Position numbers and translations under genes: made by a program. This document shows, piece after piece, positions 17,342 to 27,521 of a stretch of 64,000 nucleotides of DNA (within the stretch, counting starts at the first letter, position 1; each line of letters starts with the position of its first letter). The DNA lies in NCBI GenBank assembly GCA_910589555.1, contig CAJUTE010000004.1, forward strand, positions 1-64,000. The letters run 5' to 3'. This DNA comes from an uncultured Muribaculum sp. Lineage in GTDB: Bacteria; Bacteroidota; Bacteroidia; Bacteroidales; Muribaculaceae. A model generated the notes under the pieces. That model was not told the DNA's origin and did not search any database. It saw nothing but the letters and a program-made list of their open reading frames with translations.

Positions 17342-18298
17342 ATGAATCCAATGCTAACTATTTCGGCGTCGCCACACTTCCACACCCGTCGCACGGTGTC
17401 AACCTGTATGTGGCACGTCATTATCGCGCTTTTGCCGGCGCTCGCTTGCTCGATTTATTTCTTCGGAGTAGGCGCACTGATTGTAATTGTCACCGCACTG
17501 CTCGGCTGCATGGCTACCGAGTATGTCATAAACCGATGGATGTTTGGCAATGAGGACGCAACCCTGGCTAACGGCAGCGCCATCCTCACCGGACTCCTGC
17601 TTGCCTTCAACCTTCCTTCCAACCTTCCCGTGTGGATCGTGTTGATCGGTTCGGTTGTTGCTATCGGAATCGGTAAGATGTCATTCGGAGGTCTCGGATG
17701 CAACATCTGGAATCCCGCCCTCGTGGGTCGTGTGTTCCTGTTGATCTCATTCCCGGTTCAGATGACTTCATGGCCTATCCCCGGTGTTAACACCTGGAAC
17801 TATCTTGACGCAACCACCGGCGCCACCACACTCGGCATGCTCAAACTCGGAGAAACCACTCCCGACGCCATCAACCTTGCTCACAACGCAATCGGTTTCA
17901 TGGGAGGTTCTCTTGGTGAAGTGAGCGCCATCGCGTTGCTCATAGGCTTCGTCTACCTTCTGTTCATGAAAGTGATCACTTGGCACATTCCTGTTGCCGT
18001 GCTCGGAGCCGTAGCTCTCTTCACACTCTGCATCGGCGACAATGTCGCTATCGAGTTGCTCTCAGGTGGTCTTATCCTCGGCGCCTGCTTCATGGCTACC
18101 GACTACGTGACTTCGCCTATGTCACACAAGGGAATGATCGTGTTCGGAGTGCTCATCGGTGTGATCACCGTCATAATCCGTAAATGGGGCGCTTATCCGG
18201 AAGGTGTGTCATTCGCCATCCTGCTCGCCAACAGCGTAGTGCCCTTGATTGACCGTTACATTAAGCCGTCTAAGTTCGGAGAAAGGAGTAAGAAATGA
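17342..18298 (+). CDS. rnfD: Rnf complex subunit D
   Basis: A 318-residue integral membrane subunit, homologous to NqrB, with about eight to ten hydrophobic helices. The segment YLDATTGATTLGMLK contains the SGAT/TGATT-type motif whose threonine carries covalent FMN in relatives. It forms part of the ion-translocating core. Its stop overlaps the rnfG start (ATGA), which implies coupled translation. Confidence 0.96.
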   Translation: MNPMLTISASPHFHTRRTVSTCMWHVIIALLPALACSIYFFGVGALIVIVTALLGCMATEYVINRWMFGNEDATLANGSAILTGLLLAFNLPSNLPVWIVLIGSVVAIGIGKMSFGGLGCNIWNPALVGRVFLLISFPVQMTSWPIPGVNTWNYLDATTGATTLGMLKLGETTPDAINLAHNAIGFMGGSLGEVSAIALLIGFVYLLFMKVITWHIPVAVLGAVALFTLCIGDNVAIELLSGGLILGACFMATDYVTSPMSHKGMIVFGVLIGVITVIIRKWGAYPEGVSFAILLANSVVPLIDRYIKPSKFGERSKK

Positions 18299-18900
18299 AA
18301 AAGCTCGCATCTACATTGCCCAACATGATCGTGTCGCTGGGCGTAATCACCATCGTTGCGGCATCATTGCTCGCCTGGGCTCACAGCGTAACAGCCGAGC
18401 CTATAGCGCAAGCTGAAAAGCAGACCCGCGTCGATGCCATCAAGGATGTGCTTCCTGCATTTGACAATGACCCGCTTGCCAATGCCACTGAGATATATCA
18501 ACTTGGAGAAACCAACGCTCCATTCACTGTATATCCAGCCTACGAGGGCGACAAATTTGTCGGAGCCGCAGTAGAAGGTTACACCAAAAACGGTTTCTCG
18601 GGTGAAATCAAAATCATGTACGGATTCGACGCTCAAGGAGTGGTAAGCGGATTCCAGGTACTGTCCCACGCCGAAACCCCCGGACTCGGAGCCAAGATGA
18701 ACGAATGGTTCCGCATGGAAGAGGGCAACCGCTCTGTTCTCGGCAAGGATCCCGCCGTAGTCAACATGACCGTGGCTAAAGACGGAGGCGCGATTGACGC
18801 AATCACCGCCGCCACCATCAGCTCACGCGCATTCCTGTCGGCATTAAATGATTGTTTCCACGCATTTGAAACATATAAAAAAGACCTCAACAATGAATAA
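18295..18900 (+). CDS. rnfG: Rnf complex subunit G
   Basis: A 201-residue subunit with one N-terminal membrane anchor (residues 8-30) and a periplasmic FMN-binding domain. DAITAATISSRA near the C-terminus carries the [S/T]GAT-like site for covalent FMN attachment through threonine. Homologous to NqrC. It overlaps rnfD by 4 bp at its start and rnfE by 8 bp at its end. Confidence 0.96.
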   Translation: MKKLASTLPNMIVSLGVITIVAASLLAWAHSVTAEPIAQAEKQTRVDAIKDVLPAFDNDPLANATEIYQLGETNAPFTVYPAYEGDKFVGAAVEGYTKNGFSGEIKIMYGFDAQGVVSGFQVLSHAETPGLGAKMNEWFRMEEGNRSVLGKDPAVVNMTVAKDGGAIDAITAATISSRAFLSALNDCFHAFETYKKDLNNE

Positions 18901-19480
18901 ATTACGCATTCTTACTAACGGAATCGTCGCGGAGAACCCGACATTTGTTCTCCTGCTCGGTATGTGTCCTACATTAGGAACCACCGGCTCGGCGATGAAT
19001 GGTATGTCAATGGGTCTTGCCACTACCGGGGTATTGATTTGCTCTAACATAGCTATCTCAGCCATCAAGAGCCTTGTCCCTGATAAAGTGCGTATTCCCG
19101 CCTTTATTGTGGTAATCGCAACATTCGTGACATTATTGCAAATGATAATGCAAGCCTATCTGCCTGCTCTCAATGCAAGCCTCGGGCTTTTCATCCCTCT
19201 TATTGTTGTTAACTGTATCGTGCTTGGACGTGCCGAGGCATTCGCATCTCGTCATTCCGTAGGCGATTCACTTTTCGACGGTATCGGAATCGGACTCGGA
19301 TTCACCATCGCCCTCACCCTTCTCGGCGCAGTGCGTGAAATCCTTGGTACCGGCTGTGTGTTTGGCGCCCAGATCTATCCCGAAACTTTCGGTTCGCTCG
19401 TGTTCGTGCTTGCGCCGGGAGCGTTCATCGCATTGGGATTCCTTGTGGCTTTGTTTAACTACATCCGTAAACGCTCATAG
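18893..19480 (+). CDS. rnfE: Rnf complex subunit E
   Basis: A 195-residue membrane subunit homologous to NqrD, with six predicted helices and the family patterns NPTFVLLLGMCPTLG and LIVVNCIVLGRAEAFA. The ATG at 18893 (MNKLRILTNG) is preferred over an in-frame ATG at 18848 that would add 15 residues lying inside rnfG. The overlap with rnfG is 8 bp. Together with RnfA it forms the membrane heart of the ion pump. Confidence 0.96.
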   Translation: MNKLRILTNGIVAENPTFVLLLGMCPTLGTTGSAMNGMSMGLATTGVLICSNIAISAIKSLVPDKVRIPAFIVVIATFVTLLQMIMQAYLPALNASLGLFIPLIVVNCIVLGRAEAFASRHSVGDSLFDGIGIGLGFTIALTLLGAVREILGTGCVFGAQIYPETFGSLVFVLAPGAFIALGFLVALFNYIRKRS

Positions 19481-19482
19481 TC

Positions 19483-20064
19483 ATGCTTGCTTATCTTTCA
19501 ATTATCGTAACGGCAATATTCGTAAACAATATTGTCTTCGCGCAATTCCTCGGAATATGCCCGTTCCTTGGCGTGTCCAAGAAGTTGTCATCGGCAACCG
19601 GTATGGGCGCTGCCGTAACTTTCGTAATGCTACTCGCCACTTTGGTGACATGGCTGTTGCAGATCTACGTACTGAATCCGTTGGGACTCGCCTATATGCA
19701 GACCATCGTTTTCATTCTTGTGATCGCAGCCCTTGTTCAGATGCTTGAAATCATCCTGAAGAAGATCGCCCCCGCGCTTTATCAGGCTCTGGGAGTGTTC
19801 CTGCCGTTGATCACCACCAACTGTGCCGTGCTTGGTGTGGCAATTCTTGTGATTCAAAAAGGATATAACCTTGGCGAATCATTGGTTTATGCCATCGCTA
19901 CCGCTATCGGCTTCACACTCGCTCTGGTTATCTTTGCCGGAATCCGTGAAAAGCTTGCCATCATCGACGTGCCCGCCCCCATGCGTGGTGTGCCCATCGC
20001 ATTGATATGCGCCGGTATGCTCGCATTGGCATTCATGGGATTCGCAGGAATCACCATCGGCTAA
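19483..20064 (+). CDS. rnfA: Rnf complex subunit A
   Basis: A 193-residue membrane subunit homologous to NqrE, with the mirror-related patterns NNIVFAQFLGICPFLGVSKK and LITTNCAVLGVAIL. It is the last gene of the rnf set, 2 bp after rnfE. A strong terminator follows. The gene order B-C-D-G-E-A is the common anaerobe order. The complex couples ferredoxin:NAD+ electron transfer to sodium or proton export; which ion is not decided by what I can see. Confidence 0.97.
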   Translation: MLAYLSIIVTAIFVNNIVFAQFLGICPFLGVSKKLSSATGMGAAVTFVMLLATLVTWLLQIYVLNPLGLAYMQTIVFILVIAALVQMLEIILKKIAPALYQALGVFLPLITTNCAVLGVAILVIQKGYNLGESLVYAIATAIGFTLALVIFAGIREKLAIIDVPAPMRGVPIALICAGMLALAFMGFAGITIG

Positions 20065-20079
20065 TTATATTAAAATACG

Positions 20080-20125
20080 TGAGGGGAAATGCTTTTATAT
20101 TCATGAGGCATTTCCCCTCATTCTA
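20080..20125 (+). terminator. Terminator of the purA-rnf run
   Basis: TGAGGGGAAATGC (20080-20092) pairs exactly with GCATTTCCCCTCA (20108-20120), a 13-bp perfect stem with a 15-base loop, followed by TTCTATATTC. Confidence 0.85.
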
Positions 20126-20152
20126 TATTCAATCGTCACTCACCACTTAATT

Positions 20153-21553
20153 ATGCTTTCCAATATTTTAAAATTATCAGCCCTCTCGGCAGCAGCCACA
20201 ACATTGCTTCTGTCATGCTCACCTAAAGAGGCAACTCCGTGGGATGAGATGAACAATGTGCTTTCACAAATCTCAGTCCCGGTATTTCCTGACACCACCT
20301 ACGTCATCACCGACTATCACACAGAAGGCGACTCTCTGTTTACCGACGCCATAAACAACGCCATCATCGCCTGCTCGGAAAACGGAGGAGGAACAGTGTT
20401 GATCCCCAACGGAACATTCAAGACCGCCCCTATCAGACTCCGCTCCAATGTCAACCTTCACCTCTCTGACAGCACGTTGCTGGAATTTGCCACTGACGTA
20501 GCCCTGTTTGACACCGTACTCACCCGCATAGAGGGAATTGACTGCTACAACATCTCACCCCTGATTTACGCCTACGAAGCCACTAATGTAGCTATCACCG
20601 GAAATGGAGTGATGGACGGACGCGCCGACACCACCAATTGGTTCACGCCGGCACGCCTTAAGGGAGTCACCAATGAAAAAGGGGAAAAAATCAACGAAAA
20701 GACTCTGCTCTACCAGATGAAGGAGGATTCGCTTCCCGTGGCTCAACGTGTGTTCAGCGGAGACGCAGGAATACGCCCGCAGTTCATCAACCTATACCGT
20801 TGCAACAATGTGCTTCTCGAAGGTTTCACCCTTCATAACTCACCATTCTGGCTCATACATCCGCTTATGTGTGAAAACGTGACGGTTAAAAACGTAAAAA
20901 TGCAGAGCCACGGCGTGAACAATGACGGATGCGATCCTGAATCATGCCGCAATGTGCTTATTGACAGCTGCTACTTTGACACCGGCGATGACTGCATCGC
21001 TATAAAATCGGGTCGTGACCAGGATGGTCGCCGCTGGAATATCCCTTGCGAAAACGTAGTAGTGCGTAACTGCTCTATGAAGGACGGACACGCCGGCGTG
21101 GCTATGGGCAGCGAAATCACAGGCGGCGTGAGCAATGTGTGGGTGGAGAACTGCACCATGGACAGTCCCAACCTCGACCGCATCATCCGCATAAAGTCCA
21201 ATGCCGAACGAGGTGGAGAAGTGCAGAATATCTTCGTGCGTGACATCACTGTGGGTGAATGCCGCCAGTCGATACTCGGTTTTGAATTGCAATATTGGTA
21301 TGTCTATGACGGTCCCTATCCACCCTATTTCCACAATATCCATCTGGAAAACATCACAAGCAAGAAGAGCCGCTATGTGCTCAATCTTGAAGGATTTCCC
21401 GACAAGATTCAAGCCCGCGACATCGTGATCAAGAACTGCACGTTTGACGGCGTGACCGACCCTGAAATCAACCACATTGTCGGCGTCGAAGACATCACAT
21501 TTGAAAATGTAATCATCAACGGCAAACCATTCCACTACCCCACCCGGGAATAA
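20153..21553 (+). CDS. GH28 family pectinase-type lipoprotein
   Basis: A 466-residue glycoside hydrolase family 28 enzyme (polygalacturonase-like) on a lipoprotein signal ending LLLSC, with lipid-carrying Cys22. The right-handed parallel beta-helix carries the family sites: NNDGCDP (256-262), GDDC (278-281), DGHAGVAMGSE (311-321) in place of the usual GHG, and RIKSN (346-350). The three catalytic aspartates fit D258, D279 and D280. It probably cuts or trims galacturonan or rhamnogalacturonan oligosaccharides in the periplasm or at the surface. No SusC/SusD pair or regulator lies beside it, so it is not in a full polysaccharide-utilisation locus here. Confidence 0.93.
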   Translation: MLSNILKLSALSAAATTLLLSCSPKEATPWDEMNNVLSQISVPVFPDTTYVITDYHTEGDSLFTDAINNAIIACSENGGGTVLIPNGTFKTAPIRLRSNVNLHLSDSTLLEFATDVALFDTVLTRIEGIDCYNISPLIYAYEATNVAITGNGVMDGRADTTNWFTPARLKGVTNEKGEKINEKTLLYQMKEDSLPVAQRVFSGDAGIRPQFINLYRCNNVLLEGFTLHNSPFWLIHPLMCENVTVKNVKMQSHGVNNDGCDPESCRNVLIDSCYFDTGDDCIAIKSGRDQDGRRWNIPCENVVVRNCSMKDGHAGVAMGSEITGGVSNVWVENCTMDSPNLDRIIRIKSNAERGGEVQNIFVRDITVGECRQSILGFELQYWYVYDGPYPPYFHNIHLENITSKKSRYVLNLEGFPDKIQARDIVIKNCTFDGVTDPEINHIVGVEDITFENVIINGKPFHYPTRE

Positions 21554-21575
21554 AAAGCCAATACCACTACATACA

Positions 21576-21620
21576 ACAAGGAGGTTGAACCGATCTTTCC
21601 GGTACAACCTCCTTGTATGT
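21576..21620. terminator. Bidirectional terminator
   Basis: ACAAGGAGGTTG (21576-21587) pairs with CAACCTCCTTGT (21605-21616), a 12-bp perfect stem between the converging GH28 and C10 peptidase genes. Confidence 0.85.
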
Positions 21621-21637
21621 TTCATAAGGTCTATTTA

Positions 21638-24600
21638 CTATCGTACCACTATCTTGGTAGAATAACTGCGGTTGTTGCCAAGAACATTGACCACATACAC
21701 TCCCGGCATAAGGGAAGCTTCAACACTATCGGCGGAGCAATCCATACCGAAACATTTACGCCCGTCAATCGAGTAAATATCCACTCTGTCACCGGGCTCC
21801 ATCCCCTTCACGATGCAGACCATGCCATCAACGTGAACCGTGATATTCGTGTCAACAGTGACATCCGAAATTCCTGAGTTTCCGAAATTTACAAAAGTCG
21901 ATTCCTTGTAATTGCCCGGATTCAAAATTGCTGACTTCCAATAATCACCTTCCATAAAGGTAAATTGCAGCATCGCCATCAGCTTCATTTTTTCAACATC
22001 TTCCGTATAGGAACCTATATATGCTGATGCCGTGATTGTTGTTTCTTCACCCGGATTCAAAACCTTCTTTCCGTAAGTGAAATCGGTGCCGTAACCAATA
22101 TTATCATCCGATGACGGATCACGGGTAAACTTCAAACTCATCCATGCATTATCACCCTCAAAGTTTATACCGGTATTTGACTTAACGGTAAATGAAATCG
22201 GGAAATATTGATCGGTTTTCACCGGATTGCCATTGTTTATGATCATCGGAGATGATAGCACAAGGTCGTACTCAGGCTTATCCTCAACCACAGTGAAACT
22301 ACCCTTATTAGCAGGCGCATCAAGATATACCCATTCATCGCCCGACTTATACTTAAGATAGAAATCATAGACACCAGGAGTCTTCCAAAGCAAATTGGCA
22401 TAGTCCCAGATTATATATGATTTCTGAGAAGTAAAATACATTTCAGCGGCATCCACCTCTCGAAGAAGGAACTCGGCATCTTCGCTACCACGGCGCTTAG
22501 CCCAGAACTGAAGAGTCTTATCCTGATAAAACCAGTCACGCCAGTTATCATTAACAACATATCCAAACTCATATCCCACCCAGAAATTGGTATTTGTCAC
22601 CTCATCAGGATTTAGCATCAGATTGGTAGTCAACACAAACGGATGATTATCAGGGAGCTCCGTTATCTCGAAATAGACAGGTTGTGACATTTCAACCAAC
22701 TTGTTGGCATAAGTGAATGCAAGACGATGCTTGCCCAACGCCATCGAATTGAATTTGGAATCCCAAGGTGTCGTAAAACTACAAGTTTTTGAAGCTCCGG
22801 GATAAATGCCGGACAACGAAATATAGCCGATATGTTCAGCTCCAGCAGGCAATTCCGTAAAAGATTCCGGAGCATTATCGGGCAATACATAGACCCAAGC
22901 CTCCCCAGTAAGACTGCTATTACCATTGTTACGGAATACCACATCCATCTGTAGCTTACTGTCTTGAATATTGTATTTTGGAGCAATCTGTTCAAGGCTG
23001 ATCAACTCAATGCTATATTCTGAGTATTCCTTAGCCTCTCTCGGCAACAGTAGTTTGCCATCATACTTGATCACAGGGTAATATGGGTCAGACGCATAAA
23101 AAATGTCTTGCTTATATCCCGACTCCTCATTGGCATAATAACCTAAATATTCAAATTGATTATTTAGACACAAGTAATATTCTCCATCTGCCACATTAGT
23201 GAAGTCACATGTATTTGCCATTAAAGGATCAGCAGCTTGCGGATAACGCTCAGTAGCGTAATAATGCTGTCCAAGATTTCCTTGTGTACCACTGAGGAAA
23301 TTAGGATCAATAACATTCTTGTCCTTATCCAAAAGCGAGAAGGTCAATTTGATAGTTCTCGCTTTTAAATCCTTATCAGTGAGATTAGCAAAATCAAAAT
23401 ACATGCTCATTCTCATTCCATCCACCCAGCCGTCATCATCAGTAGTTGCCATAGCCTTGAAATTGTAGAAATAGAGCATTCCGGGGTATTGAGTATTGTC
23501 AGCATCAGCATCACCGGGATGGATATTTATCAACATAGCCTGATTCTTGTTATAAGAACCGTCGCCACCACCTATGCCTGTGCTATAAGGTTCAAGGGAG
23601 TTGATATCAAAATATCCGTCAGCCATGCCGCCCCAACCCCAATTGACATGAACATATCCATTATTATCAATACCGTCGAGCACAAATTCATGACCGCTTG
23701 AAGCACTGCTTCCGGAGTAGACAATCGGCCACCCCTTCATGAGATTATCTTGAATCATCGACATCCATTCTGATGATTTATATGTGTCACGAAAAAGCAT
23801 CTGCATATCCTTGGAATAATTGAAGTGACGGAATAGCCCCGGCAGCACCGCTTGATGCGGAGCACCTGATTGCTCTCTGCCATAATCCATGCACACAGCG
23901 GCGCCGACATCATGCATCAACCGTGACACGGCATCAGCCTGAACCTGTGTGTACTCCACAGATTCATAATCGTCAATCATATTTTCCCAATCATAAACAT
24001 GGTTTAAATCCACGTTATATCCATTCCATGAACCCTCCTTATATGCAACAGCCCCCTTGCCTTGAGGTGGAAAATTATGGACTTTCATCACTTGTGCGAC
24101 TGCTGTGGCAACACAACCGGTAGGAGCCGGGTATTCATCTCCCGGGTATTTGGGACAGAGATTATTGTAAGGTAAATCTTGATTCCACTTCGTTTTCATG
24201 ATTGTGGCCACCGGAGTCGCAACAAAGTCGGAAGTCAACGTGACACCACCGGCTTTCACGGTATTTTCATAGCTTTCCAGAAACCATTCAAGCTGCGGAG
24301 GCAGATTGTCTCTCTCCAGTTTTGAGTCAAGCGAATAACCCACTATCGGATTACGGTCATCATCACCCGACACAATCACAAAACCAGAAGCATCGTTGAA
24401 AAGATAATAAGGTTGAGCAGTATTTTCTGATTGGACTTTCGATGAATGCTCCGCCGTGGTTTTAGACGTCAATTTTACAACTTCAGGTGCCAAGGCTCCC
24501 TTTGCACTATTGCTTTTTGAGGCAAAAAAATCTTTAGCGATTACAGCAGCCTCTTCAAGCGAAATACTTTTTGCTGAAACGCCTGCCGGGATGAGAAGAT

Positions 24601-24691
24601 TTGAGCCGAGGAATGTCGCGGTTAAAAGAAGTCTTATACTCATCCTTCTTAGCGTCATGAATCCAGGCCCACGTTGGGTCAGATTTGTCAT
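21638..24691 (-). CDS. Secreted C10 (streptopain-like) cysteine protease with sorting tail
   Basis: A 1017-residue secreted protein. After a signal peptide (hydrophobic MSIRLLLTATFLGSNLLIPA, cut near VSA-KS) comes a propeptide of Spi_C10 type, then the C10 catalytic domain. The nucleophile is C193 in TGCVATAVAQVMK, the histidine is H334 in SSGHEFVLDG, and NWGWGG (350-355) follows. The remaining 600 residues look like beta-sandwich or Ig-like domains. The end (IYSIDGRKCFGMDCS ... MPGVYVVNVLG ... IVVR) resembles a Bacteroidetes type IX sorting tail. The family includes SpeB, PrtT and the Bacteroides Bfp proteases. The start could also be the Met at 24658. The promoter is at 24730-24761. Confidence 0.92.
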   Translation of the reverse strand: MTNLTQRGPGFMTLRRMSIRLLLTATFLGSNLLIPAGVSAKSISLEEAAVIAKDFFASKSNSAKGALAPEVVKLTSKTTAEHSSKVQSENTAQPYYLFNDASGFVIVSGDDDRNPIVGYSLDSKLERDNLPPQLEWFLESYENTVKAGGVTLTSDFVATPVATIMKTKWNQDLPYNNLCPKYPGDEYPAPTGCVATAVAQVMKVHNFPPQGKGAVAYKEGSWNGYNVDLNHVYDWENMIDDYESVEYTQVQADAVSRLMHDVGAAVCMDYGREQSGAPHQAVLPGLFRHFNYSKDMQMLFRDTYKSSEWMSMIQDNLMKGWPIVYSGSSASSGHEFVLDGIDNNGYVHVNWGWGGMADGYFDINSLEPYSTGIGGGDGSYNKNQAMLINIHPGDADADNTQYPGMLYFYNFKAMATTDDDGWVDGMRMSMYFDFANLTDKDLKARTIKLTFSLLDKDKNVIDPNFLSGTQGNLGQHYYATERYPQAADPLMANTCDFTNVADGEYYLCLNNQFEYLGYYANEESGYKQDIFYASDPYYPVIKYDGKLLLPREAKEYSEYSIELISLEQIAPKYNIQDSKLQMDVVFRNNGNSSLTGEAWVYVLPDNAPESFTELPAGAEHIGYISLSGIYPGASKTCSFTTPWDSKFNSMALGKHRLAFTYANKLVEMSQPVYFEITELPDNHPFVLTTNLMLNPDEVTNTNFWVGYEFGYVVNDNWRDWFYQDKTLQFWAKRRGSEDAEFLLREVDAAEMYFTSQKSYIIWDYANLLWKTPGVYDFYLKYKSGDEWVYLDAPANKGSFTVVEDKPEYDLVLSSPMIINNGNPVKTDQYFPISFTVKSNTGINFEGDNAWMSLKFTRDPSSDDNIGYGTDFTYGKKVLNPGEETTITASAYIGSYTEDVEKMKLMAMLQFTFMEGDYWKSAILNPGNYKESTFVNFGNSGISDVTVDTNITVHVDGMVCIVKGMEPGDRVDIYSIDGRKCFGMDCSADSVEASLMPGVYVVNVLGNNRSYSTKIVVR

Positions 24692-24729
24692 AGCTTATTT
24701 TTTTTGTGATAATGAATTGTGGTAATTCA

Positions 24730-24761
24730 CAAATTTAGCGACAAGTTCTTTTATTTACAAA
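24730..24761 (-). promoter_or_regulatory. Promoter of the C10 protease
   Basis: Read on the minus strand: TTTG (24761-24758), 20-bp spacer, TAAATTTG (24737-24730). This is an ideal Bacteroidales promoter with a leader of about 30-35 nt to the start at 24691. Confidence 0.75.
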
Positions 24762-24791
24762 AATTCAGGTGGTAAATTGTAGGTTTTTGCG

Positions 24792-24799
24792 TACCTTTG
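24792..24799 (+). promoter_or_regulatory. -7 box of alaS
   Basis: TACCTTTG, an exact TAnnTTTG match, about 39 bp before the alaS ATG. The -33 element is not clear. The divergent C10 promoter lies about 60 bp away. Confidence 0.65.
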
Positions 24800-24837
24800 C
24801 ACTCTAAATTGGAAATATAAAAACAAGATATATAAAA

Positions 24838-27468
24838 ATGCTCACAGCAAAGGAAATCAGAGAGTCATTTAAGGACTTTTTCCGTGAGAAGGGTCACCAG
24901 ATTGTCCCTTCAGCACCGATGGTAATCAAGGACGACCCCACACTCATGTTCACCAACGCCGGAATGAACCAATTCAAGGATATTATTCTTGGCAATGCTT
25001 CGGCAAAGCACACTCGTGTAGCCGATTCTCAAAAGTGCCTCCGTGTAAGCGGCAAGCACAACGACCTTGAGGAAGTGGGTATGGACACATACCACCACAC
25101 CATGTTTGAGATGCTCGGCAACTGGTCATTTGGCGATTACTTCAAGAAAGAAGCCATCGACTGGGCTTGGGAATATCTGGTCGATGTATTGAAATTGAAT
25201 CCGGAAAACCTTTACGCCACAGTTTTTGAAGGCTCTCCTTCCGAGGGTCTCAGCCGTGACGATGAAGCAGCCTCTTTCTGGGAAAAACATCTACCTGCCG
25301 ACCACATTATCAACGGCAACAAGCATGACAACTTCTGGGAAATGGGCGATACCGGTCCTTGCGGCCCCTGCTCGGAAATCCACATCGACCTGCGCAGCGA
25401 AGAAGAGAAAGCAGCCATTCCCGGACGCTACCTCGTGAACCATGACCACCCGCAGGTGATTGAGATATGGAATCTTGTGTTCATGCAGTACAACCGCAAA
25501 GCCGACGGTTCGCTTGAGCCGCTTCCCGCCAAGGTAATCGACACCGGCATGGGATTTGAGCGTCTTTGCATGGCATTGCAAGGAAAGCGTTCCAACTATG
25601 ACACCGACGTGTTCACTCCTCTCATCAACAAGATAGCATCACTGTCAGGAAAGCGCTACGGCGACGACCAGAAAGTTGACATCGCCATGCGAGTAATCGC
25701 TGACCACGTGCGCACTATCTCATTCTCCATCGCCGACTCACAGCTTCCGGGCAACGCCAAGGCAGGATACGTGATACGCCGCATCCTACGCCGCGCTGTC
25801 CGTTACGCCTATACTTTCCTGGAACAGAAACAGGCATTCATGTACCGCCTTGTCGACACATTGATCGAAAGCATGGGCGAAGCCTATCCGGAACTTCCGC
25901 AGCAGCGTGAACTCATCATGCGAGTGATCAAGGAAGAGGAAGACGCATTCCTGCGTACTCTTGACAACGGTATTCGACTTCTCGACAACGCCATCGCAAT
26001 GGCGAAATCGCAGGGTAAAGACATCATTTCAGGTAAAGAGGCATTCGTACTGTATGACACTTACGGCTTCCCCCTCGACTTGACAGAGCTTATCCTTAAG
26101 GAAAACGGCATGACTCTCGACCATGCTGAATTTGAAAAAGAGATGGACGCGCAGAAAGCACGTGCCCGCAATGCCGCTGCCGTAGAAACAGGCGACTGGA
26201 TCCAGGTGCATGAAGGCGAATCGGAATTCGTGGGTTATGACACTCTTTCTTCTCCCGGCAAAATATTGAAATATCGAAAGGTAAAACAAAAAGGAAAAGA
26301 ATTCTATCAACTGATTCTCGACCGCACTCCTTTCTATGCTGAAATGGGTGGTCAGGTAGGAGACCGTGGCACATTGTCATATCTTGACGGAGAGGAAATC
26401 GAAGTATTCGACACCAAACGCGAGAACGGTGTGACCGTGCATCTTGTGAAATCCCTCCCTGAAGAAAATTATCCTGAGTCAACATTCATTTCAAAAGTTG
26501 ACGAAGAGGCACGTCTCGCAACATCATGCAACCACACCGCAACCCACCTTCTTCACGAAGCATTGCGCGAAGTGCTCGGAAGCCACGTGGAACAAAGAGG
26601 TTCATTCGTGTCACCCGACGTGCTGCGTTTCGACTTCTCCCACTTCCAGAAACTGACTCCGGAAGAGATCAAGAAAGTGGAGCATCTTGCCAATGAGCGT
26701 GTGCGCAAGGCAATCGCCCGCGATGAAGCCCGCAATGTCCCCATCGACAAAGCACGCGAAATGGGCGCCATGGCTCTATTCGGAGAAAAGTATGGCGACG
26801 AAGTGCGCGTGATACGTTTCGGCGACTCAGTAGAGCTTTGTGGTGGAACCCATGTGGACAATACCGGAAACATCGGTATCATCAAGATTGTATCCGAAAG
26901 CAGCATCGCGGCAGGAATTCGTCGTATCGAGGCTATTACCGGCAAGAATGTAGAACTCGCCATCGAGCACATGCAGGACACTCTTCATGAGATAGGCGCC
27001 ATGTTCAACAACTCGCCAAACCTCGTGCAAGCTCTCCGCAAATCAATCGAAGAGAATGCCGAGCTCAAGCGCCAGGCTGAAGAATATTTCAACGAAAAGG
27101 CAAACAATACAGCCGAACGTCTTCTGAGCAAAGCACATAACTCCAATGGCATAACAGTGGTGGAACTCCGTGGCACCGTACTGCCTGATATGGTGAAAAA
27201 TGTGGCATTCAACGTAAGAGCCAAGTCACCGGAACACACCGTATTCATCGGCGCCACCTCCGATCCGTCGGGAAAACCTCTTCTCACACTTATGATTACG
27301 GAAGACCTCACGAAGGATGGCATGAATGCCTCTACCACAATCCGCACGGCAGCCAAACTTATCAAAGGCGGTGGTGGCGGTCAACCCGGATTCGCACAAG
27401 CCGGTGGAAAGGATAAAGAGGGTCTTACCCAAGCCTTTGAGAACATTCGTGCCACTTTAGGGTTATAA
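24838..27468 (+). CDS. alaS: Alanyl-tRNA synthetase
   Basis: An 876-residue class II synthetase charging tRNA-Ala. The N-terminal catalytic domain has FFREKGHQIVPSAPMV, DPTLMFTNAGMNQFKD and DTGPCGPCSEIH. The editing domain carries the zinc-type HTATHLLHEALR and CGGTHVDNTG motifs. The C-terminal DHHA1 oligomerisation domain ends with KGGGGGQPGFAQAGGKD. Full length and order are normal. Its own promoter is seen upstream; 53 bp separate it from the next gene. Confidence 0.98.
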   Translation: MLTAKEIRESFKDFFREKGHQIVPSAPMVIKDDPTLMFTNAGMNQFKDIILGNASAKHTRVADSQKCLRVSGKHNDLEEVGMDTYHHTMFEMLGNWSFGDYFKKEAIDWAWEYLVDVLKLNPENLYATVFEGSPSEGLSRDDEAASFWEKHLPADHIINGNKHDNFWEMGDTGPCGPCSEIHIDLRSEEEKAAIPGRYLVNHDHPQVIEIWNLVFMQYNRKADGSLEPLPAKVIDTGMGFERLCMALQGKRSNYDTDVFTPLINKIASLSGKRYGDDQKVDIAMRVIADHVRTISFSIADSQLPGNAKAGYVIRRILRRAVRYAYTFLEQKQAFMYRLVDTLIESMGEAYPELPQQRELIMRVIKEEEDAFLRTLDNGIRLLDNAIAMAKSQGKDIISGKEAFVLYDTYGFPLDLTELILKENGMTLDHAEFEKEMDAQKARARNAAAVETGDWIQVHEGESEFVGYDTLSSPGKILKYRKVKQKGKEFYQLILDRTPFYAEMGGQVGDRGTLSYLDGEEIEVFDTKRENGVTVHLVKSLPEENYPESTFISKVDEEARLATSCNHTATHLLHEALREVLGSHVEQRGSFVSPDVLRFDFSHFQKLTPEEIKKVEHLANERVRKAIARDEARNVPIDKAREMGAMALFGEKYGDEVRVIRFGDSVELCGGTHVDNTGNIGIIKIVSESSIAAGIRRIEAITGKNVELAIEHMQDTLHEIGAMFNNSPNLVQALRKSIEENAELKRQAEEYFNEKANNTAERLLSKAHNSNGITVVELRGTVLPDMVKNVAFNVRAKSPEHTVFIGATSDPSGKPLLTLMITEDLTKDGMNASTTIRTAAKLIKGGGGGQPGFAQAGGKDKEGLTQAFENIRATLGL

Positions 27469-27521
27469 TCTATGTAGAGGCAACCACGCTTCTATAATTA
27501 AGTTATAATCATTATTCGCTT

